64,000 nucleotides of DNA, taken from the NCBI GenBank assembly GCA_947034895.1, contig OX344764.1, positions 54,541,348 through 54,605,347 of the forward strand, written 5' to 3'. The notes beneath the pieces were generated by a model. That model made no database searches. It had not been told where the DNA came from and was given only the letters and a program-made list of their open reading frames with translations. The translations under genes and the position numbers were made by a program. Shown here piece after piece: positions 48,546 through 60,699 of the stretch. Source of the stretch: Rhytidiadelphus loreus (Eukaryota > Streptophyta > Bryopsida > Hypnales > Hylocomiaceae). Position 1 is the stretch's first letter; each line of letters begins with the position of its first letter.

Positions 48546-49302
48546 TTCGTACAAGAGCGAACTTCAGTCCAAGTTGTGTTGGAATCGGAAAAAAAAAGGA
48601 CAGTCGAGTTTGTCCAGGTTCTCAAAGTCAAGTTTGAAAATGCTTTCACTTCTACCGTATGTGAATAGGGACATTTTAGGAGTGGTTTTGCCTTTTTATT
48701 GAACTAATTGCAACCAAGGCTTTTTTTGAGCTTCTAGGAATTTGCTCTAAATTTTATCAATGTTTTTTAAATTATAATTGTACAAATTCAAACTAGACAT
48801 GTTAGAGATCTCATAGGAAAAGAAAACACAACAATATCACTTATGGAGTGAAAGATTATCATGTTCAATCATAAATGTGTTAAACTGCAAAAGTGATTTG
48901 AAGTCATTCAATCTTCTTTTCATATGTCAAATCTAAAAAGTTGGTCACCAAAGAAATATAAGGATAAAGGGCCTAACATGTATAATTCCAATCAATTTAT
49001 GGCTTCTCAAAATCTACTCTACAATTTTTTTAAATGAATTTCTAATGTGATTTTCTCTCCAAGATCTAGTATATTTGAGGCTCATTTCGAAGAGCCTTCA
49101 ACACTAGGGAGTGTCAAGATTGCAATGGACACCCTTGCACAAAATCTTGAATCAAAAAATCATAATCAATAATTTTCAAAATCAGATTTTTGATGCTAAA
49201 ACTAGACTTTAGAAAGGATTTTTCAAAAATATAAACTACTAAAAATAGCAACTTGGTTAGGTTCTATTTAACCTCAAAGTATTGTCAACACCAAAATTTT
49301 GA

Positions 49303-49349
49303 CCAATTACCATACAATAACCAAAATGTGGTTATTGTATGGTAATTGG
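49303..49349. repeat. Perfect 21-bp inverted repeat with 5-nt loop
   Basis: The left arm 49303-49323 (CCAATTACCATACAATAACC plus A) is exactly complementary to the right arm 49329-49349, with loop AAATG. It sits at the end of an inverted family B copy (49300-50220). Confidence 0.95.
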
Positions 49350-50220
49350 CAACAATTTTTGTTTGGTTCTTGGATGTGTGTGGTAAATGTCAGGTTTAGT
49401 CTAACTATAGGATTTTGTATTACGTTGGTTTGAGAACATGTGGAAAAAATTTCAGAAATTTCCACCATGTGGATTTTAAAGATATTAGCTTTTGAAGTAA
49501 CAAAAATCTTTTTTTTGGTTGTGAGAAAAATAGGGTAGCTACACTTCACAAGGTCACATTTGTATGAAAAAATGCCCATGTTGGTGGTGCTTATTTGGAT
49601 TCATTTTTAAAGGCAAGTTGTCTACATGCTTGAAAATTTTCAAATCATTTGGAATTGTACAACATATAGGGAAAAAATAGTAAATAGAAAGAAGTAGAGA
49701 ATGATTTAAAATACAAAATTGTTAAGAACTTAGTTATGGAATTGAAAAATGTCAATCCAATGGTTGTAATGTTGTAGTAAACAATCTACATCCTATGATT
49801 TTATTTGTTTAAAAAAATATTGAAAATTGAATAAGATAAAAGACTTCAAAGTTTATTTTAGAATAGAGTATCTATAATTGCTCACAAACTAAAACTCCTC
49901 ATAACTTTCATCTCATTAATCAAAATGGAATGATTCAAAGTTTTTCATATATATATAAATCTAGAAAACCAATTTCAATTTTTATTCCTGAAAAATTTAT
50001 TTTTTTAATCTACCCAAACTACCTAATCAAGGAAAAACCTACATATTATACAATAACTTTTTAACCATGTAGTCAAAAGTTATGAAAATTGTTGGGCCTT
50101 ATAGAAAAACCTCGTCTAGATGATGTGTGAACATTTCAAAGAAAAAAATAAAAATCCCATTTATAGTGAGCTGCCCCAAATCACTATGTCGCCAAAAAAC
50201 GCAGTTTGGTCCTTTAGGGG
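49350..50220 (-). mobile_element. Family B element, inverted copy
   Basis: On the minus strand it begins TTTAACCCCTAAAGGACC (around 50205-50222) and runs through the ATGTAGATTGTTTACT and CCTTGTGAAGTG blocks also seen at 53930-54270 and 57738-58660. No transposase. Confidence 0.65.
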
Positions 50221-50229
50221 TTAAAGTCA

Positions 50230-51130
50230 AAAAATTTACTCCTTGCTTTTCACAAGTGTCTCTCTAAAATGGTGTTGGCCAACAATTTGAATGCTCTTGA
50301 TGCAAATTTTTCTCTCTTCCATGTTGAATTCTAGAATTTCTTATGTCTTTTGATTTGGTCAATTTTCAAATGCAAAAGTCTACTCTTAAGGTACCACAAT
50401 TGACTTTCTAAAAAAGTCAAGACAAGTAATTACTAGACTATATATTGTTTGTTAGGAGGGAGGTTCTAAATCCTATAATGCTTATGGACTAACGCTAGAC
50501 CACACCTAGTCTTGGAAGAAAACTTAAAGATCTTATATTTACCCTAGAATGACAGATGGTAAAATTTGGAAATTTTGAATTCATAATTCAAAGTCATGGA
50601 AGGCCACAAAGTTTAGATGTGGAACCAGTTACAAGAAAACAAAATTAAATGCTCCACAACATAGGGCAAATTTTTACATTTATTTACTAAATGAAAATTT
50701 TGGAGTTTTTGCATCGAGGGAAGTATAAGACTTGATGTGGGGTAGCCTGGCCCTTTCTTTAATCACAAATTGTGCACCAGAGTGCCATTTCGTCCACTTC
50801 AAGAGCAATCGAAATTTGAAGGGCCAATATACCGGTTGGACTAAGCTATGTAATTGAAGGTCTACATCAATGTTTTGGGGGAAAAAATAGTCGCTAGTTC
50901 AAAGTTGGTTGGTGGAAATTGGGAAATACTCCAAATGCAATTTGAAAACATCAGCAAGAAGTAATCTATAAACTAATCTATTTAGAGTGAAAAATAGAGA
51001 AAATAATTGAACTTGGTACTTGAAAAATGGTTCAATGAGGGAATCAAAGGCCGGAGTAAAACTCAAAAAATATCATAAAACTCAAAAAATATCATGAACA
51101 CCAGTTTGCAGCTCTGCAAAATTGCTCAAC
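50230..51130 (+). repeat. Dispersed repeat family A, copy 3
   Basis: Longest copy of the family in the window, collinear with 25560-26580 (inverted) and 45090-45870. Includes GACTTGATGTGGGGTAGCCT and GGTACTTGAAAAATGGTTCA. No coding capacity. Confidence 0.7.
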
Positions 51131-52130
51131 CCTAAACTTTTGTCTGTATCTGGCATGCACGGAGATACTGGACTTTAGATAGGTTATGTTAAGCTTAAGG
51201 TAGATACACCCAATTGTGCCACTGACCTTAAAGCACCATCTTCACTATGTGTACATCTCCAAAATCAGTTCTGTGCCTATGTAGAAGAAATGCTTTTAGA
51301 AACAAACTTTGTTCCTTTATAACTTTTGCATACAGTATCCAAATGCCATGTTCTCTGGTGCGTTGGAACCTCCTTTCACTTGCCAACAAGAATATGTGAA
51401 AATCTGACTTGTTTAATAATAGTAGATAGGCTCAGTAACAAAAGTGGCGGTTTTGGGTGGACCTACCTTAGTGCAGACCTTCAACAGACCTTGCAAGGAA
51501 GACTCAAGATAAATACAAATCAGCCTACAAATAGAGATGTGGACCAAAAGAAGTTCAGTCTTTACTTGGACCTTTCCCATGGAATCAATTCTCCATCAAA
51601 TTTACAACTACAAAGACGAATGAAACTGAGTACAAAGTTGAAATGTTTTCATTCAAACAACCATGCCATAAGCATCAATGGATAAAGTCCAAAAGTAGAT
51701 ATACTAAACTTGTAGAGTACAACATACTATACCTTGGAAGTTTGAAGAAAAAATTAGTTGTCATTTGAAAGAAAATCAATTTCAAAGTTAACCATGTCTA
51801 AAATTCAATTTTGTTCAAAATGATTTGGAATTACTTTATCTTTTGCCAATAATTTTCTTAGAACTATGAAAAACCCTTTTTGTGCCTTGGCACGTTGGTA
51901 TACATCATTTCAGATTGCTCTACACAAAAATTGAAGGAAATTGACATTTATAGATTCTAAAATATCAATAGTTTGACTAACATGCAAATGATATTGGTTC
52001 TCATAATATTCAATTTTTTTTTCGGAATTGAGAGCATGGAATAGCATTAGCCATTGTAGAGAGTGTATAGGTTGCAATATCACATCTTAATGCCCTTGCA
52101 TTTGAAATATTTGTTGAATTGGGCAATGTG
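51131..52130. other. Gene-free spacer
   Basis: An open frame at 51326-51685 has no recognisable domain. It overlaps a weak relative of the AGGTCTGC island near 51470. Nothing is supported as a gene. Confidence 0.5.
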
Positions 52131-52137
52131 TTCAAAT

Positions 52138-52360
52138 TATATTTCAACACCATATAGTGCATTTTTAGGTTTAACTCTTTTGTCCAAAGATTAGAGTTCA
52201 TGATGCATGTAATTCATCCAACCAAATCCAAATATTGATGATATTGACAATGATAATTACTGTTTTTGGATTTGTTGGATGAATTATGTGCATCATGAAC
52301 TCTAGTCTTTGGACTAAGGAATTGAACCTAAAAACGCACTACATGGTTCTGAAATATAAA
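52138..52360. repeat. Long fold-back hairpin (~95-bp arms)
   Basis: The arm 52138-52233 is the reverse complement, with few mismatches, of 52264-52360. Both contain TTAGAGTTCATGATGCA or CTAGAGTTCATGATGCA, AATTCATCCAAC, TTTTTAGGTT and GTCCAAAGA words. The loop is about 30 bases (TTGATGATATTGACAATG region). Confidence 0.88.
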
Positions 52361-52539
52361 TTCCTAAATTCCTATATGGTTGTGAAATATAATTTTCTCT
52401 ATACACTAGAGTTCATCAAAAATTGTGTGCTATGAGGGAATAGGAGCTGGAGTTCAAGAAAAACACTAGACAAAACCCTCGAAGCATCAAAACTATGGCC
52501 TAATGGAGTTTGGTCTTGTGTTTCTTTTATACTATTCTT

Positions 52540-54290
52540 AGTTAACTCCTAATGGACCAAGCTGCGTTTTAAGCAATATATAAATTTTAGACAGCTCACT
52601 ACAAATGGAGATTTTTTTTTTTTTTTAAATCTTCACACAACATGGAAACAAGGAGTATCTTTAAGACCCATCAATTTTCATAACTTTTGACTACATGGTT
52701 AAAAAGTTATTGTATGATTTGTAGGTTTTTTCACCAATCAAGCAAATTAAAAAAATCACTTTAAAAATAAATAAATTGAAATTGGTTCTTTAAATATATA
52801 TATATGATAAACTTTGAATCATTCCATTTTGATTAATGAGATGAAAGTTATGAGGAGTTTTAGTTTATGGGCAATTATGGATACTCTCTACCCTAAAAAA
52901 ATACTTTGAAGTCCTATATTTAACTCAATTTTCAATACTTTTTGAAAAAAATAAAATCATAGGATGTAGATTGTTTATTACAACATTACAACCATTGGGT
53001 TAGCATTTTTCAATTCCAAAAATTCTTAGCAATTTAGTATCTTGAATCATTCTCTACTTTCTACTTACTATTTTTTCCTATACATTGTACAATTCAAAAT
53101 GATCTAAAAATTTTCAAGCATGTAGTCAACTTTCCTTTAACTCCTAGGTGCCTAAGCCTTTCCAAGTGTGTTTTTCCCATGAAAAAAAAGCATGGGCTTA
53201 TAGATATCCCCATTGAAGCAAATTGATTTTTTTTCAAAATCTAACCGTATGGATGTTTAAAAAACTTGCTTATTAGTATGGACACCAATTTTGAGTGCAA
53301 AATTTCATAAGAGTTGTGAGATTATACCAAGAGAAATGTACATTTTCTATTTTTAGTATGTTGCCCCTCCCCACAATGTTTCAAAAATTTGCACATAAAA
53401 GTTTTTGGGGATTGGAGGTGACATGAACAACTACAAATTGTGTTAGCACACTTAAATGCCCTTTCAAAAAACTTAATATCACTTGAAAAGCTATTAAATT
53501 CATTACACAATTCACCTCGCAATTGTTGAGATGCAAATTTTTTTATAAGCATAAATCATAAATAACTCCAAATGAAGACTTGCTTGTTTAAATTTTCAAT
53601 GGTGAAAATCATGAAAACACTTTACTCTTTCCATTGGGACCATTTTCAAAGCAAATGGATAAGTGGAAGTTTTTAGATCTCAAATCAAGTGAAATTGCTC
53701 AAAGTTGAAAAATGAAGTAAAATTAGCAAGCTTTACTCTTCCACTAACGGACATAAATGGATTTGGAGACCTCTCAACAATCAAATATGTACCTTTTTCA
53801 GTGAAAACTGAAAGTTTTTAATAGTTAATCCTCAAAACTGCCCAATTTTTAAAAAAAAATGGGCAAACAAATTTAACTGCCCACTTCAAAATGAGCCTGA
53901 AATTTTAGATCGACCATATATGGTCAATGAGGTAGTTAGGGGTTAAGAATGAATCCAAAGAAGCACCACCATTTTGGACATTTTTTCATACAAATGTGAC
54001 CTTGTGAAGTGCAGCTGCCCTGTTTTTTGCAAGGCCCAAAAAAGGATTTTTGTCACTTCAAATGCAAATATCTTGCAATCTACACAGTGGAAATTTTTGA
54101 ATTTTTTTTCCATAGATTCTCAAACCAACGCACTACAAGATCCTACCATTTCATGTGTCCAAAAATATTTTTTGTTTTTGTTTTTGTTTTCTAAAATATT
54201 GTACTTGTACTAGAAATGGCAATTTTACAGTGTTTTTGATGAAAACATAGTCAAAGAACTCAAGAGATTAAGCCTTCCTCTGACACCCTT
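52540..54290 (+). mobile_element. Family B copies, interrupted
   Basis: 52600-53110 matches 57850-58290, and 53930-54270 matches 58340-58660 in the same order. The interval 53110-53930 is not shared, which suggests an insertion into, or a deletion from, one copy. No coding frame. Confidence 0.55.
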
Positions 54291-54828
54291 AGTACAAATT
54301 GGGTTCACTTTATGATTAATTCTATTGTGGTACTTCAAAGTCAAATTGATTTTCTTTCTTAAAAACATTTCTATGACTCAATCAGTTGAACATCTTGATG
54401 TCTTTGTTTTTTAATACCCTAATTTTTACCTCTAAATTGCTTGTATGTTGAGAGGGTGTTCTTTGTATATTTTTTCCAGATGGTCCACCCCTGTTCAAAA
54501 TGACTGTGATCTCCAATTAATCACTGAAAAATTACCAGACAACGAAGCACGGCAAGTGTATATTAATCTTTATTTGGGTTTTTTCAAATGTATGCACCAT
54601 TGAACCAGTTCACAGCCCACTAGACACCATACCACAGTGGTCAGGTTCAACAAATTGCAAAAGTGAAAATAATCTGGAAATTGATTAGCATAATTTTTTT
54701 GAGACGTTAAGCACCCACATGACATCCTTACTTGGAAAATTGTTAGTACAGCCTTGGTATCAGTAATTAAAAACTCTAATTTCAGGCCCTAAATATCGTA
54801 GATAAAAATACAGTGGGTAGGTTAACCC

Positions 54829-55308
54829 GTAAACTCACCCCTAAAGGACCCAATGACCGTTGAACTTACGTAGGTGATCTTGGGTAGGTTCCTATGAAGT
54901 CAATTTTGGTTGGATGTTTGTGAAATTTTGACATAAGGTGTGAACATGTACCCCTCATTGGCAGATATGTAACTTACATGATACAAGATGCAAATGTAAA
55001 ACAAACAAACTATGTGTAGTGTAAAAATCTCATTCTAGGAGGAGCTAAAGGTTGCTGGCCCTATCCAGCAAGGTTGAAAAAAAACTTTTTTTTCTAACTT
55101 CAAACGTTATAATCTTTCAATCCATGTGGTCAAAGTTTTTGAAATTTTTTCCACACATTCCCATAGTAGTCTAGTAAAAAATTGTACGGTTGTGTATATT
55201 TTTTTTAAACTTTTTTTTTCATTTTCTTCTCACTACCCTAAAAAGTGGCGATTTTTCACAATTTCTACCCAAAATGTTTCTTGGTCCTTTAGGGATTAAA
55301 ATTGAATT
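54829..55308. mobile_element. Family B-type element with inverted ends
   Basis: The left end CCCCTAAAGGACCCAATG and the right end CTTGGTCCTTTAGGGATT are inverted relatives. The element is about 480 bp, AT-rich and has no frame. Its left side also carries the TTGGGTAGGTTCCTATGA block of the family. Confidence 0.6.
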
Positions 55309-56619
55309 CAAATAAAGTAAAATAATTTTTTTTATCAAGGTGATTCATAATGCCCAAAATTAAGATAGGCAAGCCATTACGGATACTAACTCCAACTGCT
55401 CTAGAACCCAATTTTGTTCACTAGTCTTAATGTAGTATACATTAGATGGGATTTGGCCCATCTAGAGGGCCACAAGTTTCCAACTGCAGGGATAGAGTTG
55501 CGCTAGCGCAGCAGTCTCACGTGGCCGAGTGATTGCCACATCATTGGAAGAAAATAAATAAATATATAACTTTAATTCTTTCATTTCAAAAGCATTTTTT
55601 TTTGGTAATATAGCACCTGACGCTCCCTAGCAGCATTGGGAACAGATTCGAGAACGGGCTTAAAACGGCCCTCCAGTGCAGCTGAAAAACATCTAATGAA
55701 GTGTACACAATGTACAATTGGGGCTGAGAGGGTTGGAATTCAACTGAAAAGTCGTCACTTTATGAATTCAATTAATACTACCATGGATCTTTTACACATG
55801 ATAAAAGGTTTGTTTATTATTCCACAACCTCAACAGACACTTGGGATTGTCAATGTAATTGTGTAGAGAATTAAGAGAATCACATTAGAATTTGGAAAGG
55901 GCAAGAAAAGTCCCTTTCTAAGGTTTACAATGGAAAGCTAGGTAATTTTGCTTTAACAACCTATCATGAATTGACCAAAGTTTATGTGAACTAACACATT
56001 AATCCCAATGATGAGATTGTTCTAAAAGGCAAAATAAAACATATGCAAAAAAAAATTTAATTGTAAGAATTGAGTTAAAAAATAGATCTAATACATTATT
56101 TTCTTAAGATTTTGCTAAGATTGCTTGCAAAATAAGAAGCTTCATAACTTTCACATTACTAATCCAAATGGAATGCTCGATGGAATGAATCAAATCTATC
56201 TACACAGGAAAAAAAATATAATCTATAAGAAATAAATTAAAAACATATATTTCAAGATTATTTTTTAGCAATCTACACTAGATTGTTGCAACATAACTTT
56301 TGCTCTTGGGCACCAATTATAATAAAAATCATATTCCTAGGAGGCCAATCAATTTTTATATCTTGAAAAGAAGTTTAAAAAAATCTTGCTAAAAATTGAG
56401 ATCATAGTCATCATAAGTAGTTGCTCAAACTACTTATGTTCCTATCTTTTGAGTGCATAGTGAGACAAAGACACCACCACCACCCCACCTCCAAATATTT
56501 TTAATTAAAAAACTTTAAGTGAATTTTTTTATAATCGCCCCCTTTCCCCTCCCCCTCTTGTAATTTCCAAAATCATGAACTCTTACAAACAATATGGGAT
56601 ATTTGTTTTCCAAGTACGT
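55309..56619. other. Gene-free AT-rich spacer
   Basis: Contains a 12-bp palindrome TGCGCTAGCGCA at 55499-55510 and a stretch related to 21180-21400. No gene recognised. Confidence 0.5.
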
Positions 56620-56765
56620 ATCTCAATCCATATCCATATTAATATCCGTATCCGTATCAATATCAGCATTAGTATCAGTTTTAGTATCCATATCCGTATC
56701 GTATCAACATGAGTATCCGTATTAATATCCGTATCTGTATCTGCGTCCATATCTGTATCCAAGTT
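56620..56765. repeat. Degenerate hexanucleotide array (TATCCG/TATCCA/TATTAA-type)
   Basis: About 24 near-consecutive six-base steps such as GTATCC, ATATCC, GTATCA and ATATCA, with drifting first and last bases. An old, mutated simple-sequence array, followed by G-rich runs at 56785 and 56843. Confidence 0.85.
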
Positions 56766-56922
56766 TTTTTCAAAATCAACGGTTGGGGGGGTTGTAATTT
56801 TTTAAAATAAAAAATCAACTGCTCTTGTTTTTTAGGAAGGAGGGGGGGGGCTGTTAATTAATAACCAAACTTCTATTCCAGTCTTTTGAGCGCATAGTTG
56901 CTCAAACCTTCAAGAGTCCCAA

Positions 56923-57336
56923 TAAGGTAGTATGCTCTAAAAGCGACCATTTAAGAGCTGGTCTGCCTTTTTCATAGGCTGAAGTGGACAGAATTATTTT
57001 TAGATCATTTTTCAGAGAAAGAGAAATGGATGTGGAAACTAACACAAGTGGTTTTGTATTTTTCCAAGTATTTTTGAATTACTTATAAATTTTCAAAGAT
57101 TCAGGGCATAGGCACCTATTTGTGACCATAGGTCTCCCAAAATCTGTTCACTTGCAGTTTGTAAACAGATGTGCGGAAATCAAAGGCAGTGATTGGCTCT
57201 TGCAATAGAAAAATAATTTTTTCTTGATGCATTCAATTGTTACAGTGGTCCATTTAAGGATCACCTGGTTTCCATTTTTCACCCCAAAATAGGAGCGGTT
57301 TGAAGAAGGGGAGCGCTTTTAGAGCATACTACCTTA
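56923..57336 (+). mobile_element. MITE-like element, 414 bp, copy 1
   Basis: Perfect 23-bp terminal inverted repeats lie at 56923-56945 (TAAGGTAGTATGCTCTAAAA plus GCG) and 57314-57336. The length is 414 bp, with no transposase and homology to 44569-44982 and 26680-26930. The TAA/TTA at the outermost positions may be target site rather than element, so the borders could be three bases inward. Confidence 0.88.
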
Positions 57337-57737
57337 CTCTTAGAACTTTAGAGGTTATCCTAAAATAGATCATATGTTCTTATGAATAGATAAGAATATA
57401 TAGGAATCAACTTAGAATCAATTTGCAATTTGGTGTAATTTTCTTAGTATTGACATGAATGTAAACACTTTGTTGTTTAAACACTCAGATTAAAATTGGG
57501 TCACCTATAACCAAAAAAATTCTTTGACATCAACAATTATATGTTATGATTTTTGACTTATGCATGGACAAATTTAAAGTAAATGTAGAAAATTTTCAAA
57601 TTTTCAAATTTAATATTATATGCAAAAATTATGTAAGGTCAAAGTTCAATTGGTAGATTTTTCAATTCCATAGCCAAATTTCAATGTCTATTTGTTGAGC
57701 ATTGAGCAATGTATATCAATTCATTATTTTAAGTTAT
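57337..57737. other. Gene-free AT-rich spacer
   Basis: Nothing recognised. Confidence 0.5.
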
Positions 57738-58660
57738 TAATCCCTAAAGAACCAACATGCATTTTTTGGCAACATAGAAATTTTGGGTAGGTACCTATGA
57801 CTGGAGATTTGTATATTTTAGGCTAAAATTTTAATATCTTTCATATGCACTAAATTTTATGACATTTGAAAATATGAGTAAAAAGTTATGGACTAATATG
57901 TTACTTTTTTCCTTAACCATGCAATCCAAGCAAATTAAAAAAATCAGTTTTTTCATAAACAAAAATTTGAAATTGGTTTTCTAGAGTTATGTATAAGCGG
58001 AAAGCTTTGAGTCATTCCATTTTGATCAATGAGTCAAAAGTTATGACAAATTTTAGTTTGCAAGTAGTTATGGATTCTCTACTCTAAAATAAACTTTGAA
58101 GTCTTTTATATATCTTAATCAATTTCAATATTTTGAAAAAAATAAAATCATAAAATGTAGATTGTTTATTACAACATTGCAACCATGGGGATTCTCATTT
58201 TTTAATTCTATAACTAAATTCTTAACTATTTTGTATTTTGTATCATTTTGTATTTCTTTCTATTTACTATTTTTTCCTATATTTTGTTCAATTCTAAATG
58301 ATGTGAAATTTTTTAAGCATGTAACCAACTTGTCTAGAAAAAGGAATCTAAAGAAGCACTGCCATTTTGGACATTTTTCATAGAAAAAGTGAACTTGTGA
58401 AGTGCAGCTGCCCTATTTTTCGTAGGGCCCAAAAAATGATTTCAATGAACTTGAACGCTTATATCTTGCAATCTAGACGATGGAAATTTCTGAAATTTTT
58501 TCCTCATCTTTCCTAACTAGTGTACTACAAGATCCTGTGGTTATTTGTGTCCAAAAATGATTTTTTTCTTCTAAAAGTTGGTACTTGTACTAGAAATGGT
58601 AGTATTGGAGCATTTTTTTGGTGAAAACTAAGTCAAGGAACTTAACCCCTCATCGTGGAA
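57738..58660 (+). mobile_element. Family B element, longest copy
   Basis: Begins ATTAATCCCTAAAGAACC, contains all shared blocks of the family in order (GGTAGGTACCTATGA, TCATTCCATTTTGATCAATG, ATGTAGATTGTTTATTACAA, TTGTGAAGTGCAGCTGCCCT, CTACAAGATCCTGTGG) and ends near AGGAACTTAACCCCT. No coding frame longer than chance. Confidence 0.65.
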
Positions 58661-60431
58661 GGGGACAAAAAGTGTTCTCACATAGTTTCAAGTCCAATTC
58701 AAAGTGTTGTAACTTTTGCATTTGATGTTTGAATTCAATAAAACTTGTTGGGAAATTTTTTGCTCTCTCTTCTACTTTATGTGGTAAAATTTTCAGATCA
58801 ATCCAAGATGTATTGATTTCTTGAAAGTCAATTGAATTTCATAGGTTCAATTTGAGTTCACCAAATTGCATTTGAAGTCTACAACTTTGGGGGCTTGTAT
58901 CTCCTTCGTCTAATGTTTGTTTTCAATAAAATTTATTGTGTTATGTTCCCCTCAAAGACTAGTTATTGTGGTAAATTTTCATGTCAATACAAGTTGTTTG
59001 GAATGTTTGGAAGCAATTCGAAGTTCAAAATCCAAATATTTTTGGATTACAATGAACTTCAACGACTTGTTTCTTCTTCATAGAGTGTCGATTTCCAATA
59101 AATTTTTTTTAAAAAGATGTGCATACTAGTCTAGTTTGTGTGGCTAAAATTTCATATAAATGCAAAAAGTAATGAGTGACTAAGAAGCATTTTAGGAGGA
59201 GGAGGTTCAGCCTTACATGTGTTTTTTGCAACTTTTTTGGCTATTTTTTTGACATTTGAAAGCCATTTTGCAGACACAATGAGTCAATTCCATGATATTT
59301 TCTTTTAGTAATGTGTTTGTATGGTGGTTTTGAATTACTTAATAGTTACAAGTTTTTCCATTTGAGTAGGTTTAGAAATTGAATTTCACCTCAAAATGTG
59401 TTTCTAGGAAAATTTCAGCATCCTTTTTCAACACTAAAACATTATAATCTTGCAATCTACACGGTCAAATGATTCCAAATTTGATACATGTCATCTAAAC
59501 ATGTACTCTACAAGATTGTACGGTTGAGATTTCTATATCTTAATGACATTTTGAACTATGACACTTCAAAAGCAATGATGTTTTTGAATTCAAATAGGCC
59601 TTAGGCGATGAGGTGGGTTAAGGAGTTAAAGTACAATCTTTGAAAATGACCAATAATGAGTAATCATACTTTAAATACACCATAACATTCTTACACTTCA
59701 AGGAATGGCCCCTTTGTTTTCCTTGAATCAAGGATACTTTTATTGTAGAACATCTTGAATGTACACTTGCCCATGCATTGTGGGTCACTCTAATACAAAT
59801 ATATTCTTGTTAAGAATGTCAATATCAGTTGCATGAGTTTTAAATTTAGGAAATCCATACAATAAGCGAATATATGCATAAGGTATCTACACCTAAAAAA
59901 TAGATACCTTTTTCTTTTCCAAACCAACAATTTTGAATACATTGCTTTTAGAGTTTTTAGAGTCTATAATAATATATTATAAATTTTGGGTCATTGAAAT
60001 ACTTATTATTGACATTGAACTACCCATACTTTGAAGTTCAAAAATGCTTCAACTTCCATTGATTCCTTTCAAAAACTATTATTAAGTTTCAACAAACACT
60101 TGATCATATATTCTTCATTGCATGTGACTTATGACAAAGTGTTTGTTGATAACCCACACAATGAAGAATTCTTATCATACTATTTTACAAGATCATAGTT
60201 AAAATGAAGAAATTGAAGGCATTCCATTTTGGAGTTTCAATTTACAAATTCAATTCAACCTATTCAATTTACAAATATAGACAAATTCCTGATTTCCTCA
60301 GTTCGAGTCTTCCTCCTTGAGTACCAAAAGGGTGTAGAGTAGTGACACTTGAGTTTAATATCACCATGTTCATGTAGAATAATGTGGATGCTTGGTATGA
60401 ATGACTATGGTAAGAATATATAGTACACTAA
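58661..60431. other. Gene-free AT-rich spacer before the POD1 3' end
   Basis: No exon recognised. The overlapping frames near 58895-59129 have no domain. The right end becomes more transcript-like from about 60430 (probable POD1 3' UTR, 60432-60699). Confidence 0.5.
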
Positions 60432-60699
60432 TTTAGAACAAAGACCTTAAGGAGCTTTCTCAAAACACCAGAAGGGCCAGGCTCTCTGCCACTAAAGATC
60501 TCAGAAATCCTTCTACCTGCCTGCAGATACCATATTTGGGTATCTTGGGGTACCTATACGAAAGCCAAAAAACATTAACAGCCCACCAAAATTGATGACG
60601 AGCGGATGTAAGTCGCAAAACCTCTGGTTGAAAAAGAATCTAAAAGAACAGGGCAACTTCAACCCAATAAATATAGATTCTGGCTCAAGTATGGTGACT

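Noticed and set aside
51326..51685. 119-residue plus-strand frame
   Set aside because: No recognisable family; it overlaps a weak repeat relative (AGGTCTGC-type) near 51470.
55499..55510. 12-bp palindrome TGCGCTAGCGCA as a regulatory site
   Set aside because: It lies in gene-free DNA far from any start; a palindrome of this length alone is weak evidence.
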